Source of the DNA: Brachyhypopomus gauderio
Taxonomy: Eukaryota > Chordata > Actinopteri > Gymnotiformes > Hypopomidae
Direction of reading: 5' to 3'
Length of the DNA stretch: 64,000 nucleotides
NCBI RefSeq assembly: GCF_052324685.1
Contig: NC_135212.1
Location: 49,563,898-49,627,897, forward strand
The position numbers and the translations under genes were made by a program. This document shows, piece by piece, positions 8,130 to 19,112 of this stretch (position 1 is the stretch's first letter; every line of letters starts with the position of its first letter). Under the pieces are notes generated by a model. It did not search any database. It had not been told where the DNA came from and saw only the letters and a program-made list of their open reading frames with translations.

Positions 8130-11100
8130 TTGTGGTTGTGTGTCGATAGCAATTTCAAAGAAGCAAACACTTTCACAGCACAAAAGAAGGCTTTTCTGAC
8201 TTGTGGGTCCTGTAGTTACAGCAGGAGACACGATTGTCAGAAATTAAAGAAAGCAACACCGACGGAGGTGGGATTCGAACACACACGTGCTATGCATAAT
8301 GGATTAGCAGTCCATCGCCTTAATCTATCGGCCACCTTGTCGTTTGTGCTTGTGTGTCGATTGCGATTTCAAAGATGCAAACACTTTCACAGCACAAAAG
8401 GAGGCTTATCTGACTTGTGGGTCCTGCACTTATATCAGGAGACACGATTGTCAGAAATTAAAGAAAGCAACACCGACGAAGGTGGGATTCGAACCCACGC
8501 GTGCTATGCACAATGGATTAGCAGTCCATCGCCTTAACCTCTCGGCCACCTCGTCAATTACAGTTGTGTGTCGATTGCGATTTCAAAGATGCAAACACTT
8601 TCACAGCACAAAAGCAGCCGTATATGACTTGTGGGTACTGCACTTACAACAGGAGACACGATTGTCAGAAATTAAGGAAAGCAACACCGACGAAGGTGGG
8701 ATTCGAACCCACGCGTGCTATGCACAATGGATTAGCAGTTCATCGCCTTAACCTCTCGGCCACCTCGTCAATTACAGTTGTGTGTCGATTGCGATTTCAA
8801 AGATGCAAACACTTTCACAGCACAAAAGGAGGCTTATCTGACTTGTGGGTCCTGCACTTACTTCAGGAGACACGATTGTCAGAAATTAAAGAAAACAACA
8901 CCGACGAATGTGGTATTCAAACCCACGCGTGCAAAGCACAATGGATTAGCAGTCCATCGCCTTAACCTCTTGGCTACCTCGTCGCTTGTGGTTTTGTGTC
9001 GATTGCGATTTCAAAGATGCAAACACTTTCACAGCACAAAAGCAGCCGTATCTGACTTGTGGGTACTGCACTTACACCAGGAGACACGATTGTCAGAAAT
9101 TAAAGAAAGCAACACCGACGAAGGTGGGATTCGAACCCACGCGTGCTATGCATAATGGATTAGCAGTCCATCTCCTTAACCTCTCGGCCACCTCGTCAAT
9201 TACGGTTGTGTGTCGATAGCAATTTCAAAGAAGCAAACACTTTCACAGCACAAAAGAAGGCTTTTCTGACTTGTGGGTCCTGTAGTTACAGCAGGAGACA
9301 CGATTGTCAGAAATTAAAGAAAGCAACACCGACGAAGGTGGGATTCGAACACACACGTGCTATGCATAATGGATTAGCAGTCCATCGCCTTAATCTATCG
9401 GCCACCTTGTCGTTTGTGCTTGTGTGTCGATTTCGATTTCAAAGATGCAAACACTTTCACAGCACAAAAGCAGCCGTATATGACTTGTGGGTCCTGCACT
9501 TACAACAGGAGACACGATTGTCAGAAATTAAAGAAAGCAACACCGACAAAGGTGGGATTCTAACCCACGCGTGCTATGCACAATGGATTAGCAGTCCATC
9601 CCCTTAACCTCTCGGCCACCTCGTCGTTTGTGGTTGTGTGTCGATTGCGATTTCAAAGATGCAAACACTTTCACAGCACAAAAGGAGGCTTATCTGACTT
9701 GTGGGTCCTGCACTTATATCAGGAGACACGATTGTCAGAAATTAAAGAAAGCAACACCGACGAAGGTGGGATTCGAACCCACGCGTGCTATGCACAATGG
9801 ATTAGCAGTCCATCGCCTTAACCTCTCGGCCACCTCGTCGTTTGTGGTTGTGTGTCGATAGCAATTTCAAAGAAGCAAACACTTTCACAGCACAAAAGCA
9901 GCCGTATATGACTTGTTGGTCCTGCACTTACAACAGGAGACACGATTGTCAGAAATTAAAGAAAGCAACACCGACGAAGGTGGGATTCGAACCCACGCGT
10001 GCTATGCGCAATGGATTAGCAGTCCATCCCCTTAACCTCTTGGCCACCTCGTCGTTTGTGGTTGTGTGTCGATTGCGATTTCAAAGATGCAAACACTTTC
10101 ACAGCACAAAAGGAGGCTTATCTGACTTGTGGGTCCTGCACTTATATCAGGAGACACGATTGTCAGAAATTAAAGAAAGCAACACCGACGAAGGTGGGAT
10201 TCGAACCCACGCGTGCTATGCACAATGGATTAGCAGTCCATCGCCTTAACCTCTCGGCCACCTCGTCAATTACAGTTGTGTGTCGATTGCGATTTCAAAG
10301 ATGCAAACACTTTCACAGCACAAAAGGAGGCTTATCTGACTTGTGGGTCCTGCACTTATATCAGGAGACACGATTGTCAGAAATTAAAGAAAGCAACACC
10401 GACGAAGGTGGGATTCGAACCCACGCGTGCTATGCACAATGGATTAGCAGTCCATCGCCTTAACCTCTCGGCCACCTCGTCAATTACAGTTGTGTGTCGA
10501 TTGCGATTTCAAAGATGCAAACACTTTCACAGCACAAAAGCAGCCGTATCTGACTTGTGGGTACTGCACTTACACCAGGAGAAACGATTGTCAGAAATTA
10601 AAGAAAGCAACACCGACGAAGGTGGGATTCGAACCCACGCGTGCTATGCATAATGGATTAGCAGTTCATCGTCTTAACCTCTCGGCCACCTCGTCAATTA
10701 CAGTTGTGTGTCGATTGCGATTTCAAAGATGCAAACACTTTCACAGCACAAAAGGAGGCTTGTCTGACTTGTGGGTCCTGCACTTACATCAGAAGACACG
10801 ATTGTCAGAAATTTAAAAAAGCAACACCGACGAAGGTGGGATTCGAACCCACGCGTGCTATGCAAAATGGATTAGCAGTCCATCACCTTAACCTCTAGGC
10901 CACCTCGTCGTTTGTGGTTGTGTGTCGATAGCAATTTCAAAGAAGCAAACACTTTCACAGCACAAAAGAAGGCTTTTTTGACTTGTGGGTCCTGTAGTTA
11001 CAGCAGGAGACACGATTGTCAGAAATTAAAGAAAGCAACAACGACGAAGGTGGGATTCGAACCCAAACGGGCTATGCATAATGGATTAGCAGTCCATCGC

Positions 11101-11319
11101 CTTAATCTCTCGGCCACCTTGTCGTTTGTGGTTGTGTGTCGATTGCGATTTCAAAGATGCAAACACTTTCACAGCACAAAAGCAGCCGTATATGACTTGT
11201 GGGTACTGCACTTACAACAGGAGACACGATTGTCAGAAATTAAGGAAAGCAACACCGACGAAGGTGGGATTCGAACCCACGCGTGCTATGCACAATGGAT
11301 TAGCAGTCCATCGCCTTAA
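8130..11319. repeat. 21-unit block duplication (copy of 1285-6825 without the LINE)
   Basis: Class order B/B', A, At, C, D, B', N2, A, P, A, A, Aq, E3, K, A is shared with 1285-6825 at an array distance of 4,494 bp. This copy lacks the LINE: near 9262 the spacer is intact. Confidence 0.82.
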
Positions 11320-11345
11320 CCTCTCGGCCACCTCGTCAATTACAG

Positions 11346-12175
11346 TTGTGTGTCGATTGCGATTTCAAAGATGCAAACACTTTCACAGCACAAAAGCAGC
11401 CGTATCTGACTTGTGGGTACTGCACTTACACCAGGAGAAACGATTGTCAGAAATTAAAGAAAGCAACACCGACGAAGGTGGGATTCGAACCCACGCGTGC
11501 TATGCATAATGGATTAGCAGTTCATCGTCTTAACCTCTCGGCCACCTCGTCAATTACAGTTGTGTGTCGATTGCGATTTCAAAGATGCAAACACTTTCAC
11601 AGCACAAAAGGAGGCTTGTCTGACTTGAGGGTCCTGCACTTACATCAGAAGACACGATTGTCAGAAATTTAAAAAAGCAACACCGACGAAGGTGGGATTC
11701 GAACCCACGCGTGCTATGCAAAATGGATTAGCAGTCCATCACCTTAACCTCTAGGCCACCTCGTCGTTTGTGGTTGTGTGTCGATAGCAATTTCAAAGAA
11801 GCAAACACTTTCACAGCACAAAAGAAGGCTTTTTTGACTTGTGGGTCCTGTAGTTACAGCAGGAGACACGATTGTCAGAAATTAAAGAAAGCAACAACGA
11901 CGAAGGTGGGATTCGAACCCAAACGGGCTATGCATAATGGATTAGCAGTCCATCGCCTTAATCTCTCGGCCACCTTGTCGTTTGTGGTTGTGTGTCGATT
12001 GCGATTTCAAAGATGCAAACACTTTCACAGCACAAAAGCAGCCGTATATGACTTGTGGGTACTGCACTTACAACAGGAGACACGATTGTCAGAAATTAAG
12101 GAAAGCAACACCGACGAAGGTGGGATTCGAACCCACGCGTGCTATGCACAATGGATTAGCAGTCCATCGCCTTAA
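11346..12175. repeat. Four-unit tandem duplication (856 bp)
   Basis: Aq, E3, K, A at 10614-11256 is repeated at 11470-12112 with nearly identical spacers. One private base separates them (cttgaggg against cttgtggg near 11629). Confidence 0.85.
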
Positions 12176-13823
12176 CCTCTCGGCCACCTCGTCAATTACA
12201 GTTGTGTGTCGATTGCGATTTCAAAGATGCAAACACTTTCACAGCACAAAAGGAGGCTTATCTGACTTGTGGGTCCTGCACTTACTTCAGGAGACACGAT
12301 TGTCAGAAATTAAAGAAAACAACACCGACGAATGTGGTATTCAAACCCACGCGTGCAAAGCACAATGGATTAGCAGTCCATCGCCTTAACCTCTTGGCTA
12401 CCTCGTCGCTTGTGGTTTTGTGTCGATTGCGATTTCAAAGATGCAAACACTTTCACAGCACAAAAGCAGCCGTATCTGACTTGTGGGTACTGCACTTACA
12501 CCAGGAGACACGATTGTCAGAAATTAAAGAAAGCAACACCGACGAAGGTGGGATTCGAACCCACGCGTGCTATGCATAATGGATTAGCAGTCCATCTCCT
12601 TAACCTCTCGGCCACCTCGTCAATCACGGTTGTGTGTCGATTGCGATTTCAAAGATGCAAAGACTTTCACAGCACAAAAGGAGGCTTGTCTGACTTGTGG
12701 GTCCTGCACTTACATCAGGAGACACGATTGTCAGAAATTTAAAAAAGCAACACCGACGAAGGTGGGATTCGAACCCACGCGAGCTATGCAAAATGGATAA
12801 GCAGTCCATCACCTTAACCTCTAGGCCACCTCGTCGTTTGTGGTTGTGTGTCGATAGCAATTTCAAAGAAGCAAACACTTTCACAGCACAAAAGAAGGCT
12901 TTTTTGACTTGTGGGTCCTGCACTTACATCAGGAGACACGATTGTCAGAAATTTAAAAAAGCAACACCGACGAAGGTGGGATTCGAACCCACGCGTGCTA
13001 TGCAAAATTGATTAGCAGTCCATCACCTTAACCTCTAGGCCACCTCGTCGTTTGTGGTTGTTTGTCGATTGCGATTTCAAAGATGCAAACACTTTCACAG
13101 CACAAAAGAAGGCTTATCTGACTTGTGGGTCCTGCACTTACACCAGGAGACACGATTGTCAGAAATTAAAGAAAGCAACACCGACGAAGGTGGGATTCTA
13201 ACCCACGCGTGCTATGCACAATGGATTAGCAGTCCATCGCCTTAACCTCTCGGCCACCTCGTCAATTACGGTTGTGTGTCGATTGCGATTTCAAAGATGC
13301 AAATACTTTCACAGCACAAAAGGAGGCGTATCTGACTTGTGGGTCCTGCACTTATATCAGGAGACACGATGGTCAGAAATTAAAGAAAGCAACACCGACG
13401 AAGGTGGGATTCGAACCCACGCGTGCTATGCACTATGGATTAGCAGTCCATCGCCTTAACCTCTCGGCCACCTCGTCAATTACAGTTGTGTGTCGATTGC
13501 GATTTCAAAGATGCAAACACTTTCACAGCACAAAAGCAGCCGTATCTGACTTGTGGGTACTGCACTTACACCAGGAGAAACGATTGTCAGAAATTAAAGA
13601 AAGCAACACCGACGAAGGTGGGATTCGAACCCACGCGTGCTATGCATAATGGATTAGCAGTTCATCGTCTTAACCTCTCGGCCACCTCGTCAATTACAGT
13701 TGTGTGTCGATTGCGATTTTAAAGATGCAAACACTTTCACAGCACAAAAGGAGGCTTGTCTGACTTGTGGGTCCTGCACTTATATCAGGAGACACGATGG
13801 TCAGAAATTAAAGAAAGCAACAC

Positions 13824-13905
13824 CGACGAAGGTGGGATTCGAACCCACGCGTGCTATGCACTATGGATTAGCAGTCCATCGCCTTAACCTCTCGGCCACC
13901 TCGTC
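13824..13905 (-). tRNA. tRNA-Ser(GCU), class Y (one variable-arm base)
   Basis: Differs from class A only by cactatgga (first base of the variable arm), so it should fold normally. Starts: 8046 13396 13824 21813 32085 41287 52629 58407 59691. Copies 21813 and 32085 lose the 27-43 pair (ccaacgcc), 8046 has ccattgcc, and 58407 has a T-stem change (gaaccaacg). Spacers just below carry acgatggtcag. Confidence 0.87.
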
Positions 13906-16177
13906 GTTTGTGGTTGTGTGTCGATAGCAATTTCAAAGAAGCAAACACTTTCACAGCACAAAAGAAGGCTTTTCTGACTTGTGGGTCCTGTAGTTACAGC
14001 AGGAGACACGATTGTCAGAAATTAAAGAAAGCAACACCGACGGAGGTGGGATTCGAACACACACGTGCTATGCATAATGGATTAGCAGTCCATCGCCTTA
14101 ATCTATCGGCCACCTTGTCGTTTGTGCTTGTGTGTCGATTGCGATTTCAAAGATGCAAACACTTTCACAGCACAAAAGGAGGCTTATCTGACTTGTGGGT
14201 CCTGCACTTATATCAGGAGACACGATTGTCAGAAATTAAAGAAAGCAACACCGACGAAGGTGGGATTCGAACCCACGCGTGCTATGCACAATGGATTAGC
14301 AGTCCATCGCCTTAACCTCTCGGCCACCTCGTCAATTACAGTTGTGTGTCGATTGCGATTTCAAAGATGCAAACACTTTCACAGCACAAAAGCAGCCGTA
14401 TATGACTTGTGGGTACTGCACTTACAACAGGAGACACGATTGTCAGAAATTAAGGAAAGCAACACCGACGAAGGTGGGATTCGAACCCACGCGTGCTATG
14501 CACAATGGATTAGCAGTTCATCGCCTTAACCTCTCGGCCACCTCGTCAATTACAGTTGTGTGTCGATTGCGATTTCAAAGATGCAAACACTTTCACAGCA
14601 CAAAAGGAGGCTTATCTGACTTGTGGGTCTTGCACTTACTTCAGGAGACACGATTGTCAGAAATTAAAGAAAACAACACCGACGAATGTGGTATTCAAAC
14701 CCACGCGTGCAAAGCACAATGGACTAGCAGTCCATCGCCTTAACCTCTTGGCTACCTCGTCGCTTGTGGTTTTGTGTCGATTGCGATTTCAAAGATGCAA
14801 ACACTTTCACAGCACAAAAGCAGCCGTATCTGACTTGTGGGTACTGCACTTACACCAGGAGACACGATTGTCAGAAATTAAAGAAAGCAACACCGACGAA
14901 GGTGGGATTCGAACCCACGCGTGCTATGCATAATGGATTAGCAGTCCATCTCCTTAACCTCTCGGCCACCTCGTCAATTACGGTTGTGTGTCGATTGCGA
15001 TTTCAAAGATGCAAATACTTTCACAGCACAAAAGGAGGCTTATCTGACTTGTGGGTCCTGCACTTATATCAGGAGACACGATTGTCAGAAATTAAAGAAA
15101 GCAACACCGACGAAGGTGGGATTCGAACCCACAAGTGCTATGCATAATGGATTAGCAGTCCATCGCCTTACCCTCTCGGCCACCTTGTCGTTTGTGGTTG
15201 TGTGTCGATTGCGATTTCAAAGATGCAAACACTTTCACAGCACAAAAGAAGGCTTATCTGACTTGTGGGTCCTGCACTTACACCAGGAGACACGATTGTC
15301 AGAAATTAAAGAAAGCAACACCGACGAAGGTGGGATTCGAACCCACGCGTGCTATGCACAATGGATTAGCAGTCCATCGCCTTAACCTCTCGGCCACCTC
15401 GTCGTGTGTGGTTGTGTGTCGATAGCAATTTCAAAGAAGCAAACACTTTCACAGCACAAAAGAAGGCTTTTCTGACTTGTGGGTCCTGTAGTTACAGCAG
15501 GAGACACGATTGTCAGAAATTAAAAAAAGCAACACCGACGAAGGTGGGATTCGAACACACACGTGCTATGCATAATGGATTAGCAGTCCATCGCCTTAAT
15601 CTATCGGCCACCTTGTCGTTTGTGCTTGTGTGTCGATTGCGATTTCAAAGATGCAAACACTTTCACAGCACAAAAGCAGCCGTATATGACTTGTGGGTCC
15701 TGCACTTACAACAGGAGACACGATTGTCAGAAATTAAAGAAAGCAACACCGACAAAGGTGGGATTCTAACCCACGCGTGCTATGCACAATGGATTAGCAG
15801 TCCATCCCCTTAACCTCTCGGCCACCTCGTCGTTTGTGGTTGTGTGTCGATTGCGATTTCAAAGATGCAAACACTTTCACAGCACAAAAGGAGGCTTATC
15901 TGACTTGTGGGTCCAGCACTTATATCAGGAGACACGATTGTCAGAAATTAAAGAAAGCAACACCGACGAAGGTGGGATTCGAACCCACGCGTGCTATGCA
16001 CAATGGATTAGCAGTCCATCGCCTTAACCTCTCGGCCACCTCGTCAATTACAGTTGTGTGTCGATTGCGATTTCAAAGATGCAAACACTTTCACAGCACA
16101 AAAGCAGCCGTATATGACTTGTGGGTACTGCACTTACACCAGGAGACACGATTGTCAGAAATTAAAGAAAGCAACAC

Positions 16178-16259
16178 CGACGAAGGTGGGATTCGAACCC
16201 ACGCGTGCTATGCATAATGGATTCGCAGTCCATCTCCTTAACCTCTCGGCCACCTCGTC
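16178..16259 (-). tRNA. Class D tRNA with anticodon GCG (predicted CGC/CGU reader)
   Basis: The plus strand reads ggattcgcagtcc where all other copies have ggattagcagtcc or a variant with the same anticodon. The base at 16224 is C instead of A, changing U36 to G and the anticodon from GCU to GCG. The rest matches class D, including the long variable arm and the G discriminator. Seryl-tRNA synthetases recognise the long variable arm and largely ignore the anticodon, so if expressed it could put serine at arginine CGC/CGU codons. The paralogue at 20957 has the normal anticodon. Confidence 0.82.
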
Positions 16260-17247
16260 AATCACGGTTGTGTGTCGATTGCGATTTCAAAGATGCAAAG
16301 ACTTTCACAGCACAAAAGGAGGCTTGTCTGACTTGTGGGTCCTGCACTTACATCAGGAGACACGATTGTCAGAAATTTAAAAAAGCAACACCGACGAAGG
16401 TGGGATTCGAACCCACGCGAGCTATGCAAAATGGATAAGCAGTCCATCACCTTAACCTCTAGGCCACCTCGTCGTTTGTGGTTGTGTGTCGATAGCAATT
16501 TCAAAGAAGCAAACACTTTCACAGCACAAAAGAAGGCTTTTTTGACTTGTGGGTCCTGCACTTACATCAGGAGACACGATTGTCAGAAATTTAAAAAAGC
16601 AACACCGACGAAGGTGGGATTCGAACCCACGCGTGCTATGCAAAATTGATTAGCAGTCCATCACCTTAACCTCTAGGCCACCTCGTCGTTTGTGGTTGTT
16701 TGTCGATTGCGATTTCAAAGATACAAACACTTTCACAGCACAAAAGAAGGCTTATCTGACTTGTGGGTCCTGCACTTACACCAGGAGACACGATTGTCAG
16801 AAATTAAAGAAAGCAACACCGACGAAGGTGGGATTCGAACCCACGCGTGCTATGCACAATGGATTAGCAGTCCATCGCCTTAACCTCTCGGCCACCTCGT
16901 CGTGTGTGGTTGTGTGTCGATAGCAATTTCAAAGAAGCAAACACTTTCACAGCACAAAAGAAGGCTTTTCTGACTTGTGGGTCCTGTAGTTACAGCAGGA
17001 GACACGATTGTCAGAAATTAAAGAAAGCAACACCGACGAAGGTGGGATTCGAACACACACGTGCTATGCATAATGGATTAGCAGTCCATCGCCTTAATCT
17101 ATCGGCCACCTTGTCGTTTGTGCTTGTGTGTCGATTGCGATTTCAAAGATGCAAACACTTTCACAGCACAAAAGGAGGCTTATCTGACTTGTGGGTCCTG
17201 CACTTATATCAGGAGACACGATTGTCAGAAATTAAAGAAAGCAACAC

Positions 17248-17311
17248 CGACGAAGGTGGGATTCAAACCCACGCGTGCTATGCACAATGGATTAGCAGTC
17301 CATCGCCTTAA
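17248..17311 (-). pseudogene. tRNA-Ser(GCU), 3' part, split by piggyBac-like element
   Basis: The gene runs from the discriminator through T arm, variable arm, anticodon GCU and anticodon stem, then stops at TTAA in the D loop, where the element begins. The T loop also has the TTTGA change. Its 5' part lies at 19091-19112. The A box is now separated from the B box by about 1.8 kb, so the gene is dead. The uninterrupted 14-unit paralogue is at 14252. Confidence 0.93.
17308..17311. repeat. TTAA target-site duplication, left
   Basis: Part of the D-loop GGTTAAGG of the tRNA gene; duplicated at 19091-19094. Confidence 0.88.
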
Positions 17312-17340
17312 CCCTATTATGCAGAAGCGCCCCCTAGTGG
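17312..17340. repeat. Left terminal inverted repeat
   Basis: Begins CCCTATTATGCAGAAGCGC and ends CTAGTGG. It aligns with the reverse complement of the right end with a few mismatches and small gaps. Confidence 0.78.
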
Positions 17341-17357
17341 GCCCGCCGGCGGGCCCA
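17338..17357. repeat. Perfect 20-bp GC-rich palindrome beside the left end
   Basis: Centred on GCCGGC with GGGCCC arms, overlapping the inner edge of the left inverted repeat. Subterminal inverted repeats are common in piggyBac elements, but no equivalent is seen at the right end. Confidence 0.8.
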
Positions 17358-17826
17358 GCTCCTTTACGGCGATATAAAACATATTAAACATTAATGAATC
17401 TCCGAACAACAGCGCTTAAATCAAAATTTCCTATCCCATCTACATGCCTACCGAGTTTCAGCCGTCTACGTGCAGCCGATCGCGAGATATCCGGCTTTGA
17501 AGTTGACCACAAAAGTGCACCCCGCGAGGGGGTCTCCCGACATATCCGTTTACAAAACATATTTATGTTGTGAAATGTCTTAATGTTTTGTCACCTAAAA
17601 ATCGTTTACTAATAAGGCTTTCATTTAAGACCTTAACAGCGTAGATCCGTTGTGGTTAAGTACCTTAAAAAGCTTGCTCACCTCACTGCAAAATTTTCCA
17701 AAATCCGCTTCCTGAATGAGACACTCCGACAAATCTGCCCCCTAAGCGTCACAGAAGCATTCTTAACGCTGATTTGACCCCTCATTACAAAGCTGCAGCG
17801 GTTCTGCTTTGATTTGAGTGGTTTTT

Positions 17827-18316
17827 ATTGGTCTAAAGTGGGGTAGTGACTTTGAGTGACAGGTTTTACAACCTCTCCCACGGCGAGGTGCGAAGGGGAG
17901 GGGGGGAGGGTGAACCAATAAGCCCACAGAGACAAGCTGGCGCCTCAGAAGTGATTGAAAGCTGTTCTAACCAATAGTGTACATCCTTCCGAAGCTAGCC
18001 AGCCCTCATATGACATGATTGGTCAAGTATATTTTTAAATTGAGCCCTCGGAAACTGGCGCTTCATTTCCAATTTCGGCCGCTAGCATAGCAACATAAGC
18101 TAACCCTTTGCTAACCTAAGCTAAGCTCCCCAGAACACACTGTTCGGCGAAACTGAAGCAGCCATGGATTATTTTGTTCGTTTTTATGCGGATTGTGGAT
18201 ACTTTTGAACATAAACGGATTACTTTGTGTGGAATATATGAGCAATTTTCGGAATTTTCGCCAACCCGGAAGTAAGACGGTACACCGGCTACGACGCGAT
18301 TCTACGTACTGTGAGT
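17827..18316 (+). promoter_or_regulatory. Promoter-like cargo inside the piggyBac-like element (tentative)
   Basis: Four CCAAT-type boxes (17827-17831 and 18018-18022 as ATTGG, 17915-17919 and 17971-17975 as CCAAT), a G-rich run at 17895-17910, and ETS-type CCGGAAGT at 18266-18273. An ATG in strong context (gcagccatgg) opens a 14-codon frame at 18164-18208, and a possible splice donor gtgagt is at 18311-18316. The combination resembles a vertebrate TATA-less promoter with a first exon, perhaps from an autonomous element or a captured host gene. Downstream to 19060 I see only AT-rich non-coding sequence. Confidence 0.3.
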
Positions 18317-19060
18317 GACAATGGATAATTTTTCATAAGCGATATTGTACAAAATATATATTCTAATACTAAACATTAACTAAGCGTTAGATTATAAACA
18401 GTTTTAGAGCGTTTGAGTGCTGCAGCACTCTGTATCGTGTCGGATGCTACCGGAGTTGGCTACGGTAACCTAGCTTATGCTGTCGGACTATATTGGACAT
18501 AAATATGATATCATAACGTTCATATTTGGACATGGAATTTATTCATTGGAATTTTCTGGTCTTTCTGTAATATGTGCAGCGTTGTTGTTTGAAATGGCTC
18601 ATCGGTTTCGTGTATGGAATTTGTTAGCATGTTAGCTTGGTTGACTAAGGGTGTGTACCGGGTGTGGCATATTTAGACATGGGTGTGGTGCACTTGACAT
18701 ACCTTGGATAAAGCTGAATAACTTTTCAATGCTTGCATGGATTTGCTCCATTTTTTCTGTGTTGTTAGAAAAGACCCTAGCGAAATTTATTGTAATTTCT
18801 GATACCTAATTTGAATAACTATGTGAATATACATTCCAGTCATGTTCAAGTTCAAGTCAGCATTTGTGACATTCCTGGCATATTAGCATCTGCAATAGAG
18901 GCTCTAAAATAAACCAAATTATGTGAATATGATACTGAAGTGTATTAATATGTTCCCCCAACTGCCTACTTCAGTTTGAGCCATGAATGATAATTTTCCT
19001 ATATGTACAACTTGAGATATCTAGTTTTAATGTGAACTATGTCAAAAATGTTAAAAATGG

Positions 19061-19090
19061 CCACTGGGTGTGCGAATCTGCAGTATAAGG
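19061..19090. repeat. Right terminal inverted repeat
   Basis: The reverse complement begins CCTTATACTGCAGATTCGC and ends CCCAGTGG, matching the left end imperfectly. Confidence 0.78.
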
Positions 19091-19094
19091 TTAA
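19091..19094. repeat. TTAA target-site duplication, right
   Basis: Second copy of the TTAA, directly followed by the rest of the tRNA gene. A match of TTAACC is possible, but then the element would have no inverted ends. Confidence 0.88.
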
Positions 19095-19112
19095 CCTCTC
19101 GGCCACCTCGTC
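19091..19112 (-). pseudogene. tRNA-Ser, 5' part (acceptor strand and D arm) of split gene
   Basis: TTAA followed by the class A 5' portion (plus strand cctctcggccacctcgtc). Together with 17248-17311, and removing one TTAA, it rebuilds an 82-bp gene and restores the 214-bp phase exactly. Confidence 0.92.

Larger units (their letters stand above)
4772..17311 (-). repeat. Array segment 2: 59 loci, tRNA starts 4836+214k
   Basis: Class order: B' N2 A P A A Aq E3 K A C D E1 E2 N1 Y B A At C D B' N2 A P A A Aq E3 K A Aq E3 K A C D E1 E2 N1 Y Aq Y B A At C D S A B' N2 A D(GCG) E1 E2 A B' and finally the split locus 17248. The recurring strings show block duplications of 21, 25, 4, 27 and 14 units. 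Confidence 0.9.
17312..19090. mobile_element. Non-autonomous piggyBac-like DNA transposon, 1,779 bp
   Basis: It sits between two TTAA copies (17308-17311 and 19091-19094). The ends are imperfect inverted repeats beginning CCCTATTATGCAG on the left and CCTTATACTGCAG on the right (read inward), and both reach AGTGG about 29 bp in. TTAA duplication with CCY termini is diagnostic of piggyBac. No open frame long enough for a transposase (usually about 500-600 codons) exists, so it depends on a helper element. The insertion adds exactly 1,783 bp to the array phase, i.e. element plus one TTAA. Confidence 0.85.

Noticed and set aside
18164-18208. 14-codon frame in strong start context as a gene
   Set aside because: Too short to support as a protein gene; reported only as part of the promoter-like cargo.
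17308-19096. Six-base duplication TTAACC instead of TTAA
   Set aside because: The extra CC can be explained as the CC at the element end and the CC following TTAA in the tRNA gene. Choosing six bases would remove the inverted-repeat symmetry.
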